Of a DNA stretch of 53,007 nucleotides, positions 17,823 through 27,413 are shown one piece after another. Within the stretch, counting starts at the first letter, position 1. Every line of letters starts with the position of its first letter. The position numbers and the translations under genes are program-made. Source of the DNA: Flavobacteriales bacterium (GTDB lineage Bacteria; Bacteroidota; Bacteroidia; UBA10329); contig JAIPBM010000031.1 of assembly GCA_021739695.1 (NCBI GenBank), positions 1 to 53,007 on the forward strand. Direction: 5' to 3'. A model generated the notes under the pieces. It worked only from the letters and a program-made list of their open reading frames with translations, did no database searches and had not been told where the DNA came from.

Positions 17823-19631
17823 TTGAAAAGAGAAACGATCAATAAATGTCTACTGGCGATGCTGCTGCTGTTAGCAGCTTATTTGACCATAAGGGCATTT
17901 TCGGTAGCCATCATCATGGATGAGGCGACAACGCTCTACTCATTCATCATGAAAGACAATTGGTTTCCAAATTCGGAAGACTGGAATGCCAACAACCATA
18001 TGCTCAATACGTTGCTTGGAATTTACAGCACAAAAGTGTTCGGTTATTCTGAATTGGCGCTACGGCTTCCAAATTTGATAGCTGGTTTCCTGTATCTGTT
18101 TTATGCATATCTATGGAGCAAACGGGTTAAGGAAACCATCAATGCGGTTACCTTGTTTGTAGGTTTGGCAGGAAGTCAGTTTGTGCTGGATTTCTTTGGA
18201 TTAAGTCGCGGTTATGGACTCTCAATCGCATTCACCTTAGTCAGCTGGTTCCACTTGAGTCTTTGGTGGCGTAATCGCGGGGCTTTCAATTCATTAATTG
18301 CAATATGTGCGGCAAGCATCGCCACTTGGGCCAACCTTTCCATGCTGCTCCCACAGGCCGTTGGGTTGTCCATCATTTTCTTAGGATTGGCCCATGATCT
18401 TTTGGACAGAAATCCAATTTCAAAGGCTACCCTTTTTTGGATGATTCTATTTGGAATAATACCATCCTTTTTGTTCGCGAAAGTTGGTTTTTTACTCATG
18501 GATGGCGGTCATCTTTACTACGGACAAGGTTCAGGTTTTTGGGAAGTTACCGTTGATTCTTTGATGAAATATGCACTCTATCTATGGGATGGAAAACTGA
18601 AACTGTTGCTACCTGCTGGTGTAATGTTCAGTAGTGTTTCAGTTGTGGTACTTTGGGTAAAATCGGGTAAATGGATCTGGAAAAATGATGCGTCCATGTT
18701 TCTACTACTCATTCTCGGATGTATCGTTGGGCACGTATCTCTTCACCATCTTTTTGGTGTCAATTATCCAATGGACCGGGTTGGGCTTTATCTGCTACCT
18801 CTCAGCGTTCTTCTTATTGTTTGGGCACGCGAAGCTCTGCTGGATATTCATCCGTTAGGTCCACTCTTAAGTTTAGCACTTGTTTCGGTCGTTTGGATTT
18901 TGCCCATCAATTTATTGGCAACGCTGAACACCAGTTACGCCAGGGTTTGGAAGTGGGAAGAAAATTCCAAGCAATTTTTCAATCAGATTCTTACCGAGTA
19001 CATCAGTTCGGGCGTTCAACCCATTGTGGCTGCGTCCAGTTTACAAGAAGACGCTTACAATTATTACAACATGCGAGCTAATTGGCCACTGGCATCACTT
19101 CAAAACGAAATTCGAGATTCAGGTATCGCGGATTTCATTTACCCGTTGCCGGATGACCCAAGCGTCAATTGGAGGTTTTCGACAACAGTCAATCAAGGAA
19201 ACGATTCTCAGTCATTGTTTAGAAGATCGCCTTTCAGGCAACGCGTTTTGATTGAATCATTAGAAACTGATTCATCAACATTCACTGGAGAGTTCTTTGG
19301 CTTATTGAACCAGAATTTGGATTCGTTAAAAGGTACAGACCTTCTTTATGAGTTGACATTGGCCTTTTCCGCAGATTCCATACCTATGAATATTTGGTTG
19401 GTGATGGGCGTAAATGATTCTATAGGAGATGAGCTCATGTACAAATCGTACGAGCTAAAGAACTATCCAAGACGATGGAAGCTTGGAGAAAACATGATCA
19501 CAGAGCATTGGGTAATGCCCGGCAGAAACGTAGATGCCGATCACGTGAAAATCTTCATCTGGAATATTGACCAGAAATCCATGCACATCAGAAAAGCGAA
19601 CTTACAGGTATATAAATTAACCGATACTTAA
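17823..19631 (+). CDS. Polytopic GT39/ArnT-like glycosyltransferase
   Basis: This 602-aa protein begins with a signal-anchor-like helix. The first loop contains IIMDEATTLYS, the acidic DE pair expected for the catalytic loop of GT-C enzymes (PMT/ArnT-like). A helix-rich region with about ten membrane segments fills residues 10-370. A soluble periplasmic domain of about 200 residues follows. Such enzymes transfer sugars from polyprenyl-phosphate donors to proteins or glycolipids on the outer face of the inner membrane. Acceptor and donor are not evident. The start is a TTG (17823) followed by KRETINK, which gives the positive n-region; the next ATG lies inside the first helix. Confidence 0.78.
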   Translation: MKRETINKCLLAMLLLLAAYLTIRAFSVAIIMDEATTLYSFIMKDNWFPNSEDWNANNHMLNTLLGIYSTKVFGYSELALRLPNLIAGFLYLFYAYLWSKRVKETINAVTLFVGLAGSQFVLDFFGLSRGYGLSIAFTLVSWFHLSLWWRNRGAFNSLIAICAASIATWANLSMLLPQAVGLSIIFLGLAHDLLDRNPISKATLFWMILFGIIPSFLFAKVGFLLMDGGHLYYGQGSGFWEVTVDSLMKYALYLWDGKLKLLLPAGVMFSSVSVVVLWVKSGKWIWKNDASMFLLLILGCIVGHVSLHHLFGVNYPMDRVGLYLLPLSVLLIVWAREALLDIHPLGPLLSLALVSVVWILPINLLATLNTSYARVWKWEENSKQFFNQILTEYISSGVQPIVAASSLQEDAYNYYNMRANWPLASLQNEIRDSGIADFIYPLPDDPSVNWRFSTTVNQGNDSQSLFRRSPFRQRVLIESLETDSSTFTGEFFGLLNQNLDSLKGTDLLYELTLAFSADSIPMNIWLVMGVNDSIGDELMYKSYELKNYPRRWKLGENMITEHWVMPGRNVDADHVKIFIWNIDQKSMHIRKANLQVYKLTDT

Positions 19632-19754
19632 ACTTTCTTTCACTGCTTTTCTGTGAATGAAAAATAACGTGAGTGGTAATGGACATCGCTTTAGCCTCGA
19701 ATTGGCTCTTTAGATAATTAGCAAATACTTACTCTTGCATTAAGAGCATTCATT

Positions 19755-20810
19755 GTGAAAAGCAACTACATCAATCAATTCACATTTCTGCGATTCTTAG
19801 CGGCTGCTTTGGTAGTGGTATTCCATTTTGGTGGACAAACAAAGCCCTTTGATTCTAGCATGCTCAGCCCATTTATTAGCCAAGGCTCCATTGCGGTAAG
19901 CTTCTTTTTCTTCTTATCTGGAGTTGTTCTAACAGTAAGTTATTACAACAAACCGGTTTTAAAGACCGGTTCGTTCTTACTGAAACGCTTGGCACGCATT
20001 TACCCCGTTTACTTGTTGGCATTTGGAGTTACGCTTATGCTTGGTATGCTATACAATAACGCTTATCCAAAAGGTTTGAGCATCATCTTGCAAGCGCTTT
20101 CCTTGCATGCTTGGAATCCTGGATCGTGTTTAGAGATCAATTTTCCGAGCTGGTCCATTTCGGTAGAGATGTTCTTTTACATCCTGTTTCCATTCATACT
20201 CAGACCATTCAAGCGTTTGAATCTCACGAATGCGACCCTTTTCATTTTAGCAATTTGGATTCTGAGTGCTGTTCAACACTACTTTTCCAAACAGGTTTAT
20301 GACCCAAGCAATCCTGCTATCGGACAATTCACCTTGTACTTTCCGTTCTGGCATTTGAACACCTTCATGTTTGGCATGTTTTGCGGGAGATTTATCGATA
20401 ATTTTCGAATTCCCACTATATCGAATCAATGGCCTTTTCGGGTTCTTTATATCCTTGGTATTGCAGCGTTTTTACTGATCCTCTCCACAGACAATCCTAT
20501 TAAAACCTACACTCATAACGGACTGATGTCTCCCGTTTTCTTCGTGATACTTATTGGCCTTGCAGCCGACCGCTCCATTTTCTCAAGAATCCTAGGAAGC
20601 AAACCACTCGTTGCACTTGGGAACGCCAGTTATTCGATGTACATCTTGCAATGGCCCGTGTTTATCGTGTTCAGGGAATTATTGGGTCAAGAGCATCTGG
20701 TAGGAACGGATTTCTACCTCTACTTCACTGGCTTGGTGGCTGTGAGTGTTCTAACGTATCAACTGTTTGAGCGGAAGGCCCAGCAATTGATTTTGGACAA
20801 ATGGTTGTAG
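19755..20810 (+). CDS. Acyltransferase family 3 membrane protein
   Basis: A 351-aa polytopic protein with about ten membrane helices. It starts at GTG 19755 with NQFTFLRFLAAALVVVFHFG, the AT3 signature in which the final HFG carries the catalytic His. KRLARIYPVYLLAF is the conserved RxxRIxP motif. AT3 proteins O-acylate sugars of cell-surface polysaccharides, lipids or peptidoglycan. It lies 123 bp downstream of the glycosyltransferase gene in the same direction, so the pair may decorate one surface glycan. Confidence 0.88.
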   Translation: MKSNYINQFTFLRFLAAALVVVFHFGGQTKPFDSSMLSPFISQGSIAVSFFFFLSGVVLTVSYYNKPVLKTGSFLLKRLARIYPVYLLAFGVTLMLGMLYNNAYPKGLSIILQALSLHAWNPGSCLEINFPSWSISVEMFFYILFPFILRPFKRLNLTNATLFILAIWILSAVQHYFSKQVYDPSNPAIGQFTLYFPFWHLNTFMFGMFCGRFIDNFRIPTISNQWPFRVLYILGIAAFLLILSTDNPIKTYTHNGLMSPVFFVILIGLAADRSIFSRILGSKPLVALGNASYSMYILQWPVFIVFRELLGQEHLVGTDFYLYFTGLVAVSVLTYQLFERKAQQLILDKWL

Positions 20811-20973
20811 CATTTTGGAAGTCCCAAACTGCAATCCTGTCACCTCTTCCTTATTCCATTTCCCCTCAAAACTGACAAGGCTTCCGTTTTCTGCCCATGG
20901 CACAGCTATTGACATTGGCGCAGCTAAGACGAACTAATAACCTAATTTCTAATCAGCTAAAAGCTTCAGAAAA

Positions 20974-22893
20974 ATGGCAACAGATACAGCAGAAAAAACA
21001 CAAAAGGGAACGATCAATGTCTCTACTGAGAACATCTTCCCGATCATCAAGAAATTCCTTTACTCAGACCACGAGATCTTTCTTCGTGAATTGGTAGCCA
21101 ACGCTACCGATGCTACGCAGAAGTTAAAGACGCTGAGTGGTATCGACAAGTTCAAAGGTGACCTGGGAGAACTACAAGTAGAAATTGTTCTTGACAAGGA
21201 AGCTGGAACGCTTACTATCAAGGATAACGGAATTGGCATGAGTGCCGAGGAAGTGAACAAATACATCAACGATATTGCGTTCTCTGGAGCGGAAGAATTC
21301 GTAAACAAATACAAGGATAAAGCGGAAGCCATCATCGGCCATTTCGGTCTTGGTTTCTATTCTTCGTTCATGGTGGCCAAAGAGGTGGAGATCATCACCA
21401 AAAGCTACGTAAAGAGCAAGAAAGCGGCTCATTGGGTGTGTGATGGCAGCCCGAATTATACACTGACAGAACACGATCGTACAGAGCGCGGAACCGACAT
21501 CATCCTTCATATTGCTGATGATAGCAAAGAGTTTTTGGAGAAGGCCCGTATTCAAGGCATCCTTGACAAATACTGCAAATTCCTTCCGGTAACGATCAAA
21601 TTCGGAACAAAAACACGTACCGAATACGCCAAGCGCGATGATAAAGGCGAGAAGATCGGTGAAGACGTTCAGATCACGGAAGACAACATCATCAATAATA
21701 CTTCCCCAGCTTGGACAAAGCAACCTGCAGATCTAGCGGATGAAGATTACAAGAACTTCTACCGCGAGTTGTACCCAATGACCTTTGATGAGCCGTTATT
21801 CCACATTCATTTGAACGTGGATTATCCGTTCAACCTAACGGGTATCCTCTACTTCCCAAAGATCAAGGACAATATTCAGGTTCAAAAGAACAAGATTCAG
21901 CTTTACAGCAATCAGGTGTTCATTACAGATAACGTAGAGAACATTGTTCCTGAATTCTTGACGCTGTTGCATGGCGTAATCGATTCTCCAGACATTCCGT
22001 TGAACGTATCGCGAAGCTACTTGCAAGCAGATGGTAACGTGAAGAAGATCAGCAGCCACATCAGCAAAAAAGTGACCGACAAACTTGCTGAACTGTTCAA
22101 AAACGACCGTGCTGATTTCGAAACCAAGTGGGACGACATCAAGATATTCATTCAATACGGAATGCTTTCTGACGAGAAGTTCAACGAACGTGCGTCTAAG
22201 TTCTGGTTGTTCAAGAACACCGAAGGCAAGTATTTCACGATGGATGAATACAAGGAGAAGATTGCTGCCGCGCAGACCAGCAAAGACAACAAATTGGTAT
22301 ATCTGTACACGAACGATACCGAAGTGCAGCACTATTACATTGACAATGCCACCGAAAAAGGCTACGATGTGTTGGTGATGGATTCTCCTTTCGATTCGCA
22401 CTTCGTGAATCAATTAGAGCAGAAACTGGAGAACAGCACTTTTGCCCGTGTTGATGCGGATACGGTAGAGAAATTGATTGACAAAGGCGAAGAAGCTCCA
22501 AGCAAACTCAGCGATGAAGAGAAGGAGAAACTGAAGCCGATTTTCGAAGGACAGGCCAATCCGGAAGGCAGCAAACGCAGCTTCACTGTTCAGTTTGAGA
22601 ACTTGAGTGAAAACGATATGCCCGTTACCGTTACCCAACCAGAATTCATGCGCAGAATGGCCGATATGCAGAAGCTAAGTGGACAAGGCGCCATGTTCGG
22701 AATGGGTGGTTTTGAAATGTACAATCTGGTTGTAAATGCCAATCACCCGAAAGTGGGCGAGATCCTTAAAAGCAAAGGCGAAAACAAGGAGAAAAAGGCC
22801 AAACAACTATGTGATCTGGCACTTCTTGGACAAGGCTTGCTGAAAGGAAAAGACCTGAGTGAATTTTTGAAGCGCAGCGTTGAAATGATTTAA
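20974..22893 (+). CDS. HSP90-family chaperone HtpG
   Basis: This 639-aa protein has the full HSP90 layout. The N-terminal GHKL ATPase has IFLRELVANATDATQKL, DNGIGMSAEEVNKYINDIAF and GHFGLGFYSSFMVA. The middle domain contains LNVSRSYLQAD, where the arginine contacts ATP phosphate. The C-terminal dimerisation domain ends in SEFLKRSVEMI. The acidic linker is short, as usual for bacterial HtpG. It acts as an ATP-dependent cytoplasmic chaperone under heat and other stress. A strong terminator follows 34 bp downstream. Confidence 0.97.
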   Translation: MATDTAEKTQKGTINVSTENIFPIIKKFLYSDHEIFLRELVANATDATQKLKTLSGIDKFKGDLGELQVEIVLDKEAGTLTIKDNGIGMSAEEVNKYINDIAFSGAEEFVNKYKDKAEAIIGHFGLGFYSSFMVAKEVEIITKSYVKSKKAAHWVCDGSPNYTLTEHDRTERGTDIILHIADDSKEFLEKARIQGILDKYCKFLPVTIKFGTKTRTEYAKRDDKGEKIGEDVQITEDNIINNTSPAWTKQPADLADEDYKNFYRELYPMTFDEPLFHIHLNVDYPFNLTGILYFPKIKDNIQVQKNKIQLYSNQVFITDNVENIVPEFLTLLHGVIDSPDIPLNVSRSYLQADGNVKKISSHISKKVTDKLAELFKNDRADFETKWDDIKIFIQYGMLSDEKFNERASKFWLFKNTEGKYFTMDEYKEKIAAAQTSKDNKLVYLYTNDTEVQHYYIDNATEKGYDVLVMDSPFDSHFVNQLEQKLENSTFARVDADTVEKLIDKGEEAPSKLSDEEKEKLKPIFEGQANPEGSKRSFTVQFENLSENDMPVTVTQPEFMRRMADMQKLSGQGAMFGMGGFEMYNLVVNANHPKVGEILKSKGENKEKKAKQLCDLALLGQGLLKGKDLSEFLKRSVEMI

Positions 22894-22926
22894 TAGCTGT
22901 TAGCTATTAGCGCCAAACCAAATGAA

Positions 22927-22965
22927 ATAGCCCTGCTCCGAATCTCGGAGCGGGGCTATCTTTTT
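22927..22965 (+). terminator. Intrinsic terminator after htpG
   Basis: ATAGCCCTGCTCCGA and TCGGAGCGGGGCTAT form an almost perfect stem with a three-base loop, followed by CTTTTT. It ends the htpG transcript and lies in the gap between htpG and the convergent SDR gene. On the minus strand the run after the stem is weaker, so plus-strand use is more likely. Confidence 0.9.
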
Positions 22966-22974
22966 GGACGAGTT

Positions 22975-23799
22975 TTACTTCTTCAAAAAATCGGAGTAAG
23001 ACCTCATGTCCATTACTTTTTTGAGTTCACCATACACAACGCTGTTAAGAACGCGCTGCGGCACCAGATTACCCGCTAACCAAAGCTTAAACGAATCTTG
23101 ACCATAAACGATTTTCGGCTTTCCGCTTTTAATGCACTTGATAACGTACTGCGCGATGTCTTTTGGTGGTGTGGTCAGATACTTCTTAGAGAACTCCTGT
23201 CCTGCATCTTTTCTAGCAATGTTGGTAGCAATACCTCCGGGATGAACGCAATGAATGGAAATTGGGCTTTCGTGAAACTCGACTGACAATGCTTCGGTAA
23301 ATCCTCGAACAGCAAATTTGCTTGCGCAGTAATCGGCATTGTTCGGAATACCAACCAATCCGAACACGCTAGAGACGTTCACCACTGCTCCTTCGTTGTT
23401 TTCTACAAGCTGAGGCAAGAACGCTTTCGTTCCGTTCACAACTCCAAAGAAGTTAATGTTGATGATGCGATGAAAATCTTCCACCGAAGTGTGAAAGGCA
23501 GTTTGCGTAGAACCTTCAATTCCTGCGTTATTGATGATGATATGTGCATTCCCGAACTTGGATTTCACATTCTCAGCAAATGCGAACATCTTGTCTTTGT
23601 CGGAAACATCAAAGGTTTCTGAATAGATATGCTCAACGCCTTGACTTCGCACAATTTTCACGGTCTCGGCCAATGGACCTTCTTCGTAATCGTTCAAGAC
23701 GAGTTTAGCCCCAAGCTTTCCAAATTCTTCCGCATACGCCCTTCCCATTCCAGAGCCAGCGCCTGTAATCACAACTATTTTATTCTTGAAATCTTTCAT
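22975..23799 (-). CDS. SDR family NAD(P)-dependent oxidoreductase
   Basis: A 274-aa classical short-chain dehydrogenase/reductase. It has the cofactor loop VVITGAGSGMGRAYAEEFGK, the NNAG motif (IIINNAGIEGS), a catalytic Ser in VVNVSSVFG and the active-site YCASK, followed by HPGGIATN. The N-terminal loop accepts NAD(H) or NADP(H); the substrate is probably a lipophilic alcohol or ketone. It is 2 bp downstream of the flavin monooxygenase gene, an arrangement expected for an operon in which the SDR makes the ketone that a Baeyer-Villiger enzyme oxidises. Confidence 0.9.
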   Translation of the reverse strand: MKDFKNKIVVITGAGSGMGRAYAEEFGKLGAKLVLNDYEEGPLAETVKIVRSQGVEHIYSETFDVSDKDKMFAFAENVKSKFGNAHIIINNAGIEGSTQTAFHTSVEDFHRIININFFGVVNGTKAFLPQLVENNEGAVVNVSSVFGLVGIPNNADYCASKFAVRGFTEALSVEFHESPISIHCVHPGGIATNIARKDAGQEFSKKYLTTPPKDIAQYVIKCIKSGKPKIVYGQDSFKLWLAGNLVPQRVLNSVVYGELKKVMDMRSYSDFLKK

Positions 23800-23801
23800 C
23801 T

Positions 23802-25256
23802 TTATTCGATTATGTGGTCTTTTGGCTTGAAGTTCTTGGCCATTCTGAGGTACGTGAAACTGAACCCGGGGAACATGGCAATGACGTGTCCGCTTTTGCT
23901 CTGATACCAGCTATTGCATCCACCAGACTTCCATACGGTCTGTTCCATTTCGGAATGGATCATCTGCGTGTAATCTTCTTCCGATTGTTTCTTCACCTCA
24001 ATGGCTTTTGCCTTTTTCTTTAGCACTTCGGTGATGCTTTTCATCATGTAATGCATTTGCGCCTCAATGATGAAGATAGCAGAAGTATGACCAATGCCCG
24101 TATTCGGGCCAGTGACGATGAAAAGATTAGGAAAATTGGGGATACTTGTACCCAAATACGCCCGCGGGAATGGATTCCAGAAATCATGCAATTTCATATC
24201 ATCCTTTCCGCAAACAGGATAAGAGATAACGCCATCGGTAGCGTCATAACCTGTGGCGTAAATGATGAGGTCTAATTCAATATGCCTTCCGTCTTTCGTT
24301 CTGATCCCTGTTTCGGTTATCTCCTCCACCCCTTCGTCACGAACATGAAGTGTAACGTTCTCTCGTTGATAGGTAGGATACAGATCATTTGATAACAGAA
24401 CACGTTTACAACCTAATGTAAAGTCTGGAGTTACCTTTTTTCTGAGCGTTTCATCCTTAATAGATTTCTTGATGAAATGTTCTGCCTCGCGCTGCCCGAT
24501 CAACTTCAGAAAGAATTGGGAATACTTGAACCCGACCACACGCGTTTCCAATCCCCAATAAATCATCCATCGCACCAGTTTATGGATGAAACCAATGCCC
24601 AAAAGCTTCCGCTGGAACGGACTGAACGTTCTATCCGCCCGAGGCAATACCCAATGTGGCGTGCGTTGAAAAACATGCAGTTGCTTCACATCCGCAGCAA
24701 TGGCAGGAATGACCTGTGCCGCACTGGCTCCGCTTCCTACAACGGCCACTCGTTTTCCCTTGTGATCGTAAGAATGGTTCCAGTTGTTTGTATGGAAGGC
24801 TTTGCCTTTAAATGAATCTTTGCCTTTAAAATTGGGAATAACTGGTGTGCTTAACGGACCAGAGGCATTGATGAGAAACTGCCCAACGAACTTTCCGTTA
24901 TCGGTTGTAACGTTCCACTTCTTTCGTTCATCATCCCAACGGATCTCCTCTACATTGGTATTCAGTACTGCTTTGTCTCTGAGACCGTGTTTGTCAATGA
25001 CGTAATTCGTGTACTTATTCAATTCGGCCTGATCTGCAAACATCTGCGTCCATGGGTAGGGCTCAAACGAAATGGAGTACAGCGGAGATTGCACATCCAC
25101 CGCAGCACCGGGATAGGTGTTCTGGCACCATGTTCCGCCCATGAAGTCTCTACGCTCTAGCATCACGAAATCTGTGATGCCTTGCTTTAGCAGATTGATG
25201 GCCGCACACTGACCGCCAAAGCCTGTTCCAATGATTACAACCAAATGCTCATTCAT
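23802..25256 (-). CDS. Flavin-containing Baeyer-Villiger-type monooxygenase
   Basis: This 484-aa FAD/NADPH enzyme begins with the Rossmann motif VVIIGTGFGGQCAAINLLKQ. GGTWCQNTYPGAAVDVQSPL is the characteristic GGTW...YPG segment of class B flavoprotein monooxygenases. The fingerprint FKGKAFHTNNWN matches FxGxxxHxxxW with Asn in place of the usual Pro or Asp. VAVVGSGASAAQ is the NADPH loop. Such enzymes insert oxygen next to ketones or oxidise heteroatoms. The coupled SDR gene just downstream supports ketone metabolism. The nucleotide binding motifs look intact. Confidence 0.88.
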   Translation of the reverse strand: MNEHLVVIIGTGFGGQCAAINLLKQGITDFVMLERRDFMGGTWCQNTYPGAAVDVQSPLYSISFEPYPWTQMFADQAELNKYTNYVIDKHGLRDKAVLNTNVEEIRWDDERKKWNVTTDNGKFVGQFLINASGPLSTPVIPNFKGKDSFKGKAFHTNNWNHSYDHKGKRVAVVGSGASAAQVIPAIAADVKQLHVFQRTPHWVLPRADRTFSPFQRKLLGIGFIHKLVRWMIYWGLETRVVGFKYSQFFLKLIGQREAEHFIKKSIKDETLRKKVTPDFTLGCKRVLLSNDLYPTYQRENVTLHVRDEGVEEITETGIRTKDGRHIELDLIIYATGYDATDGVISYPVCGKDDMKLHDFWNPFPRAYLGTSIPNFPNLFIVTGPNTGIGHTSAIFIIEAQMHYMMKSITEVLKKKAKAIEVKKQSEEDYTQMIHSEMEQTVWKSGGCNSWYQSKSGHVIAMFPGFSFTYLRMAKNFKPKDHIIE

Positions 25257-25294
25257 GCGAGCAAGTTATTGATTCGATTCTGTTCAATAGAAAC

Positions 25295-25322
25295 AAAAAA
25301 GCCCCGACCAAATGGTCGAGGC
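25295..25322 (-). terminator. Intrinsic terminator of the T9SS cargo gene
   Basis: GCCCCGACCA and TGGTCGAGGC form a 10-bp stem with one mismatch and a two-base loop. Read on the minus strand it is followed by TTTTTT. It ends the transcript of the gene at 25348-26322 just upstream of the monooxygenase gene. Confidence 0.85.
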
Positions 25323-25347
25323 TCTAGACATTCCGTTATGGAAACAA

Positions 25348-26322
25348 TCAGTTCTTGATTACACGAACTGTGGTTGTCTGTCCATCAAGCGTGTTGATGT
25401 TCACGAAATACATTCCAGCTGGTTGATCAATGGCCACTTGAACATTATTGGCGTTAGAAAAATTGAACATACCAACTGTTTGCCCCATCAAATTAACAAT
25501 AGTAGCATTTCCATTTCTGAACTCAGAACCAAGAGAAATAGTCACACGACCATCGTTTGTCGGATTCGGATAAACAGATACGCTTGATGCCAATTCTTCA
25601 ACAGATGTTGGGTCGATTGGGTTGTAGATGAACTCAAAATCATCAACCCACAATTTAGCCGTTGAACTTCCTTGTCCAGGAGTATAGCTTGATGTGAACG
25701 TCATCAATGCGTAAGCAACTCCATTGGCTGAGCCGCCAGTGTATGAAAACGGAACAGAAATTCTTTTCCATGTTCCAGTACCAGCAGTCTGAAACTTTTT
25801 TTCAGCTGTAGCAATAACCTGACTGTTATTACCACCTGGGGTACGATGGTCGTTATCATCATGTAAAATAACGGCCACTGAAGCCGAATCTGAAGAATTG
25901 GTTACGTTATACTGTGCATAGAAAACCAAGCTGTCTGGCATATCCGTAAAAGGATGGTTGAATCCAGTTTCATTTCTTCTTGTTTGGGCATAACCTTGAC
26001 TTGGCGTAGTAGACGGAGCAACAACTCTTCCTGTTGTCATTGTTCCGTTTATCACATTACTTAGCGCACTTGTGGATTCAATTCTTACACTAGCAGAACC
26101 ACTATGCACCACACTGTTGTCTTGAAAAATTCGTTGAGACGAACCCAATGAACACAGACCGCATCCAGTGAAATCACCAGTTCTCATGTCATTCCAATTT
26201 GTTGGGTCGCCATTGCCATCCCAATTTTCAAAATCGCCATTATTCGGCTGTTGTTGAGCAGTGGCTGTAAGCATGGTACCTGCCGCAAGCATTGCACAAA
26301 AAGTAGAGTAGATTTTTTTCAT
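25348..26322 (-). CDS. T9SS type A cargo protein with beta-sandwich domain
   Basis: This 324-aa protein has a signal peptide (TFCAMLAAGTMLTATAQQQ). The N-terminal part begins NNGDFENWDGNGDPTNWNDM, a pattern seen in Bacteroidota surface proteins of the PCMD/carbohydrate-binding type. A jelly-roll-like domain follows to about residue 245. The C-terminal 75 residues (VSVYPNPTNDGRVTISLG ... GMYFVNINT ... VRVIKN) form the type A T9SS sorting domain. The protein is therefore exported and either secreted or anchored to surface lipopolysaccharide. The specific ligand is not evident. Confidence 0.9.
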   Translation of the reverse strand: MKKIYSTFCAMLAAGTMLTATAQQQPNNGDFENWDGNGDPTNWNDMRTGDFTGCGLCSLGSSQRIFQDNSVVHSGSASVRIESTSALSNVINGTMTTGRVVAPSTTPSQGYAQTRRNETGFNHPFTDMPDSLVFYAQYNVTNSSDSASVAVILHDDNDHRTPGGNNSQVIATAEKKFQTAGTGTWKRISVPFSYTGGSANGVAYALMTFTSSYTPGQGSSTAKLWVDDFEFIYNPIDPTSVEELASSVSVYPNPTNDGRVTISLGSEFRNGNATIVNLMGQTVGMFNFSNANNVQVAIDQPAGMYFVNINTLDGQTTTVRVIKN

Positions 26323-26484
26323 TTTAAAGAATTTACAGTTTTTCAGTTTTATCGAAACGAGTGTAGTTAAACAGATTTCGGCAGCGAATGTATGGGAATT
26401 TGGAAATTGCCAAATTCGATTTGGTCAATTGTTATTAGCCACCAAAAGTGGACAACCAATAATGCAGGAAAACCGAAGGAAATT

Positions 26485-26898
26485 TCACCCCTTTCCTGTA
26501 GCCAGCTTGCCTGCCAAAAAAGCCATTGGAATGTAAGCTAAAGCGAGGTCAGCAACTATGAACCAAGTAGGTGCTGGAATCATAAACGAAGCAGCTATTC
26601 CACCAACCATGGTCCAAGCACCAACTCCCATAGCAAACTTCATTTTGTGTGATACAGCAATTAATGCAGCAACCAATGCACCTACAAAACTGCCCACGGC
26701 ATGAGCAAGCCACGGCATCAGAAAATGGATGGGCTGATAAAGATGAATATTAGCCTTGATGCTTTCAAGATCATTCGGATTTACACCTTCTGGAGGCGGA
26801 ATCAGTAAGCCACTTAGAGTGATAATGCCCATGTTGGCAATACCTCCTATGGCAACTCCTGCCACAACCGCAAAAACGTTTCTCAATAAAGGATTCAT
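26485..26898 (-). CDS. Small four-helix membrane protein
   Basis: A 137-aa hydrophobic protein with about four membrane-spanning stretches (VFAVVAGVAIGGIANMGIIT; HFLMPWLAHAVGSFVGALVA; GAWTMVGGIAASFMI; FIVADLALAYIPMAFLAGKL). Similar small proteins are common in Bacteroidota and unnamed. No catalytic motif is apparent. It lies upstream of the T9SS cargo gene and downstream of a cupin gene, all on the minus strand, with gaps of 40 bp or more. Confidence 0.75.
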   Translation of the reverse strand: MNPLLRNVFAVVAGVAIGGIANMGIITLSGLLIPPPEGVNPNDLESIKANIHLYQPIHFLMPWLAHAVGSFVGALVAALIAVSHKMKFAMGVGAWTMVGGIAASFMIPAPTWFIVADLALAYIPMAFLAGKLATGKG

Positions 26899-26941
26899 GA
26901 CAAGAATTTGAATGGTTTGGATAGTGAAACTACCAAGTAAT

Positions 26942-27280
26942 TTAAATATTGATCCTGTCAGCGTGCGAATGCGGTTCTGAAATAACGAGTAGTTCCAGAT
27001 TCTGATCGGTCGGATTTGTGATGCAATGCACCTGATTCGGTTTCACGTGCATTCCTTCATTCTTTTTGATCGTATATCGCTCACCGCTCAATTCAAACAA
27101 GGCTTCACCTTCAATCACAAAAAAGAACTGCTGCGACTTTGAATGCTTATGCAGCGACTCAGAGGTCTTTGGAGGCATGGTTTCTCTTATAACGCTCATC
27201 GTTGGAGAATTGACAAACTGCCACGCAGTACAGCCATCACCCCAATTGTAAGATTTTGAGTTCTTGATTGTCTTTTTCAT
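26942..27280 (-). CDS. Cupin-domain protein
   Basis: A 112-aa single-domain beta-barrel of the cupin 2 type. MPPKTSESLHKHSKSQQFFF supplies the first motif with metal-binding His residues; VIEGEALFELSGERY follows, and MHVKPNQVHCITNP supplies the second His motif. Such small cupins bind metals or small ligands, sometimes as isomerases or as sensing domains. The substrate is not evident. The divergent gene at 27414 starts about 130 bp away. Confidence 0.85.
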   Translation of the reverse strand: MKKTIKNSKSYNWGDGCTAWQFVNSPTMSVIRETMPPKTSESLHKHSKSQQFFFVIEGEALFELSGERYTIKKNEGMHVKPNQVHCITNPTDQNLELLVISEPHSHADRINI

Positions 27281-27413
27281 GGCATTTCAAACGATGTTCT
27301 TCTGCGCAAGGTTGCGTTCTTGCACAGAAACGAATCTTGCACAACCATCTTCGAATTCTGTAATACGCGGAATATGAGAAAGGCCGAAATTGCACAACGT
27401 AAATCTCAACGAA

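Noticed and set aside
20821-20973. Short plus-strand frame upstream of htpG
   Set aside because: It shares sequence with the htpG leader and its end overlaps the htpG start in another frame; no protein features.
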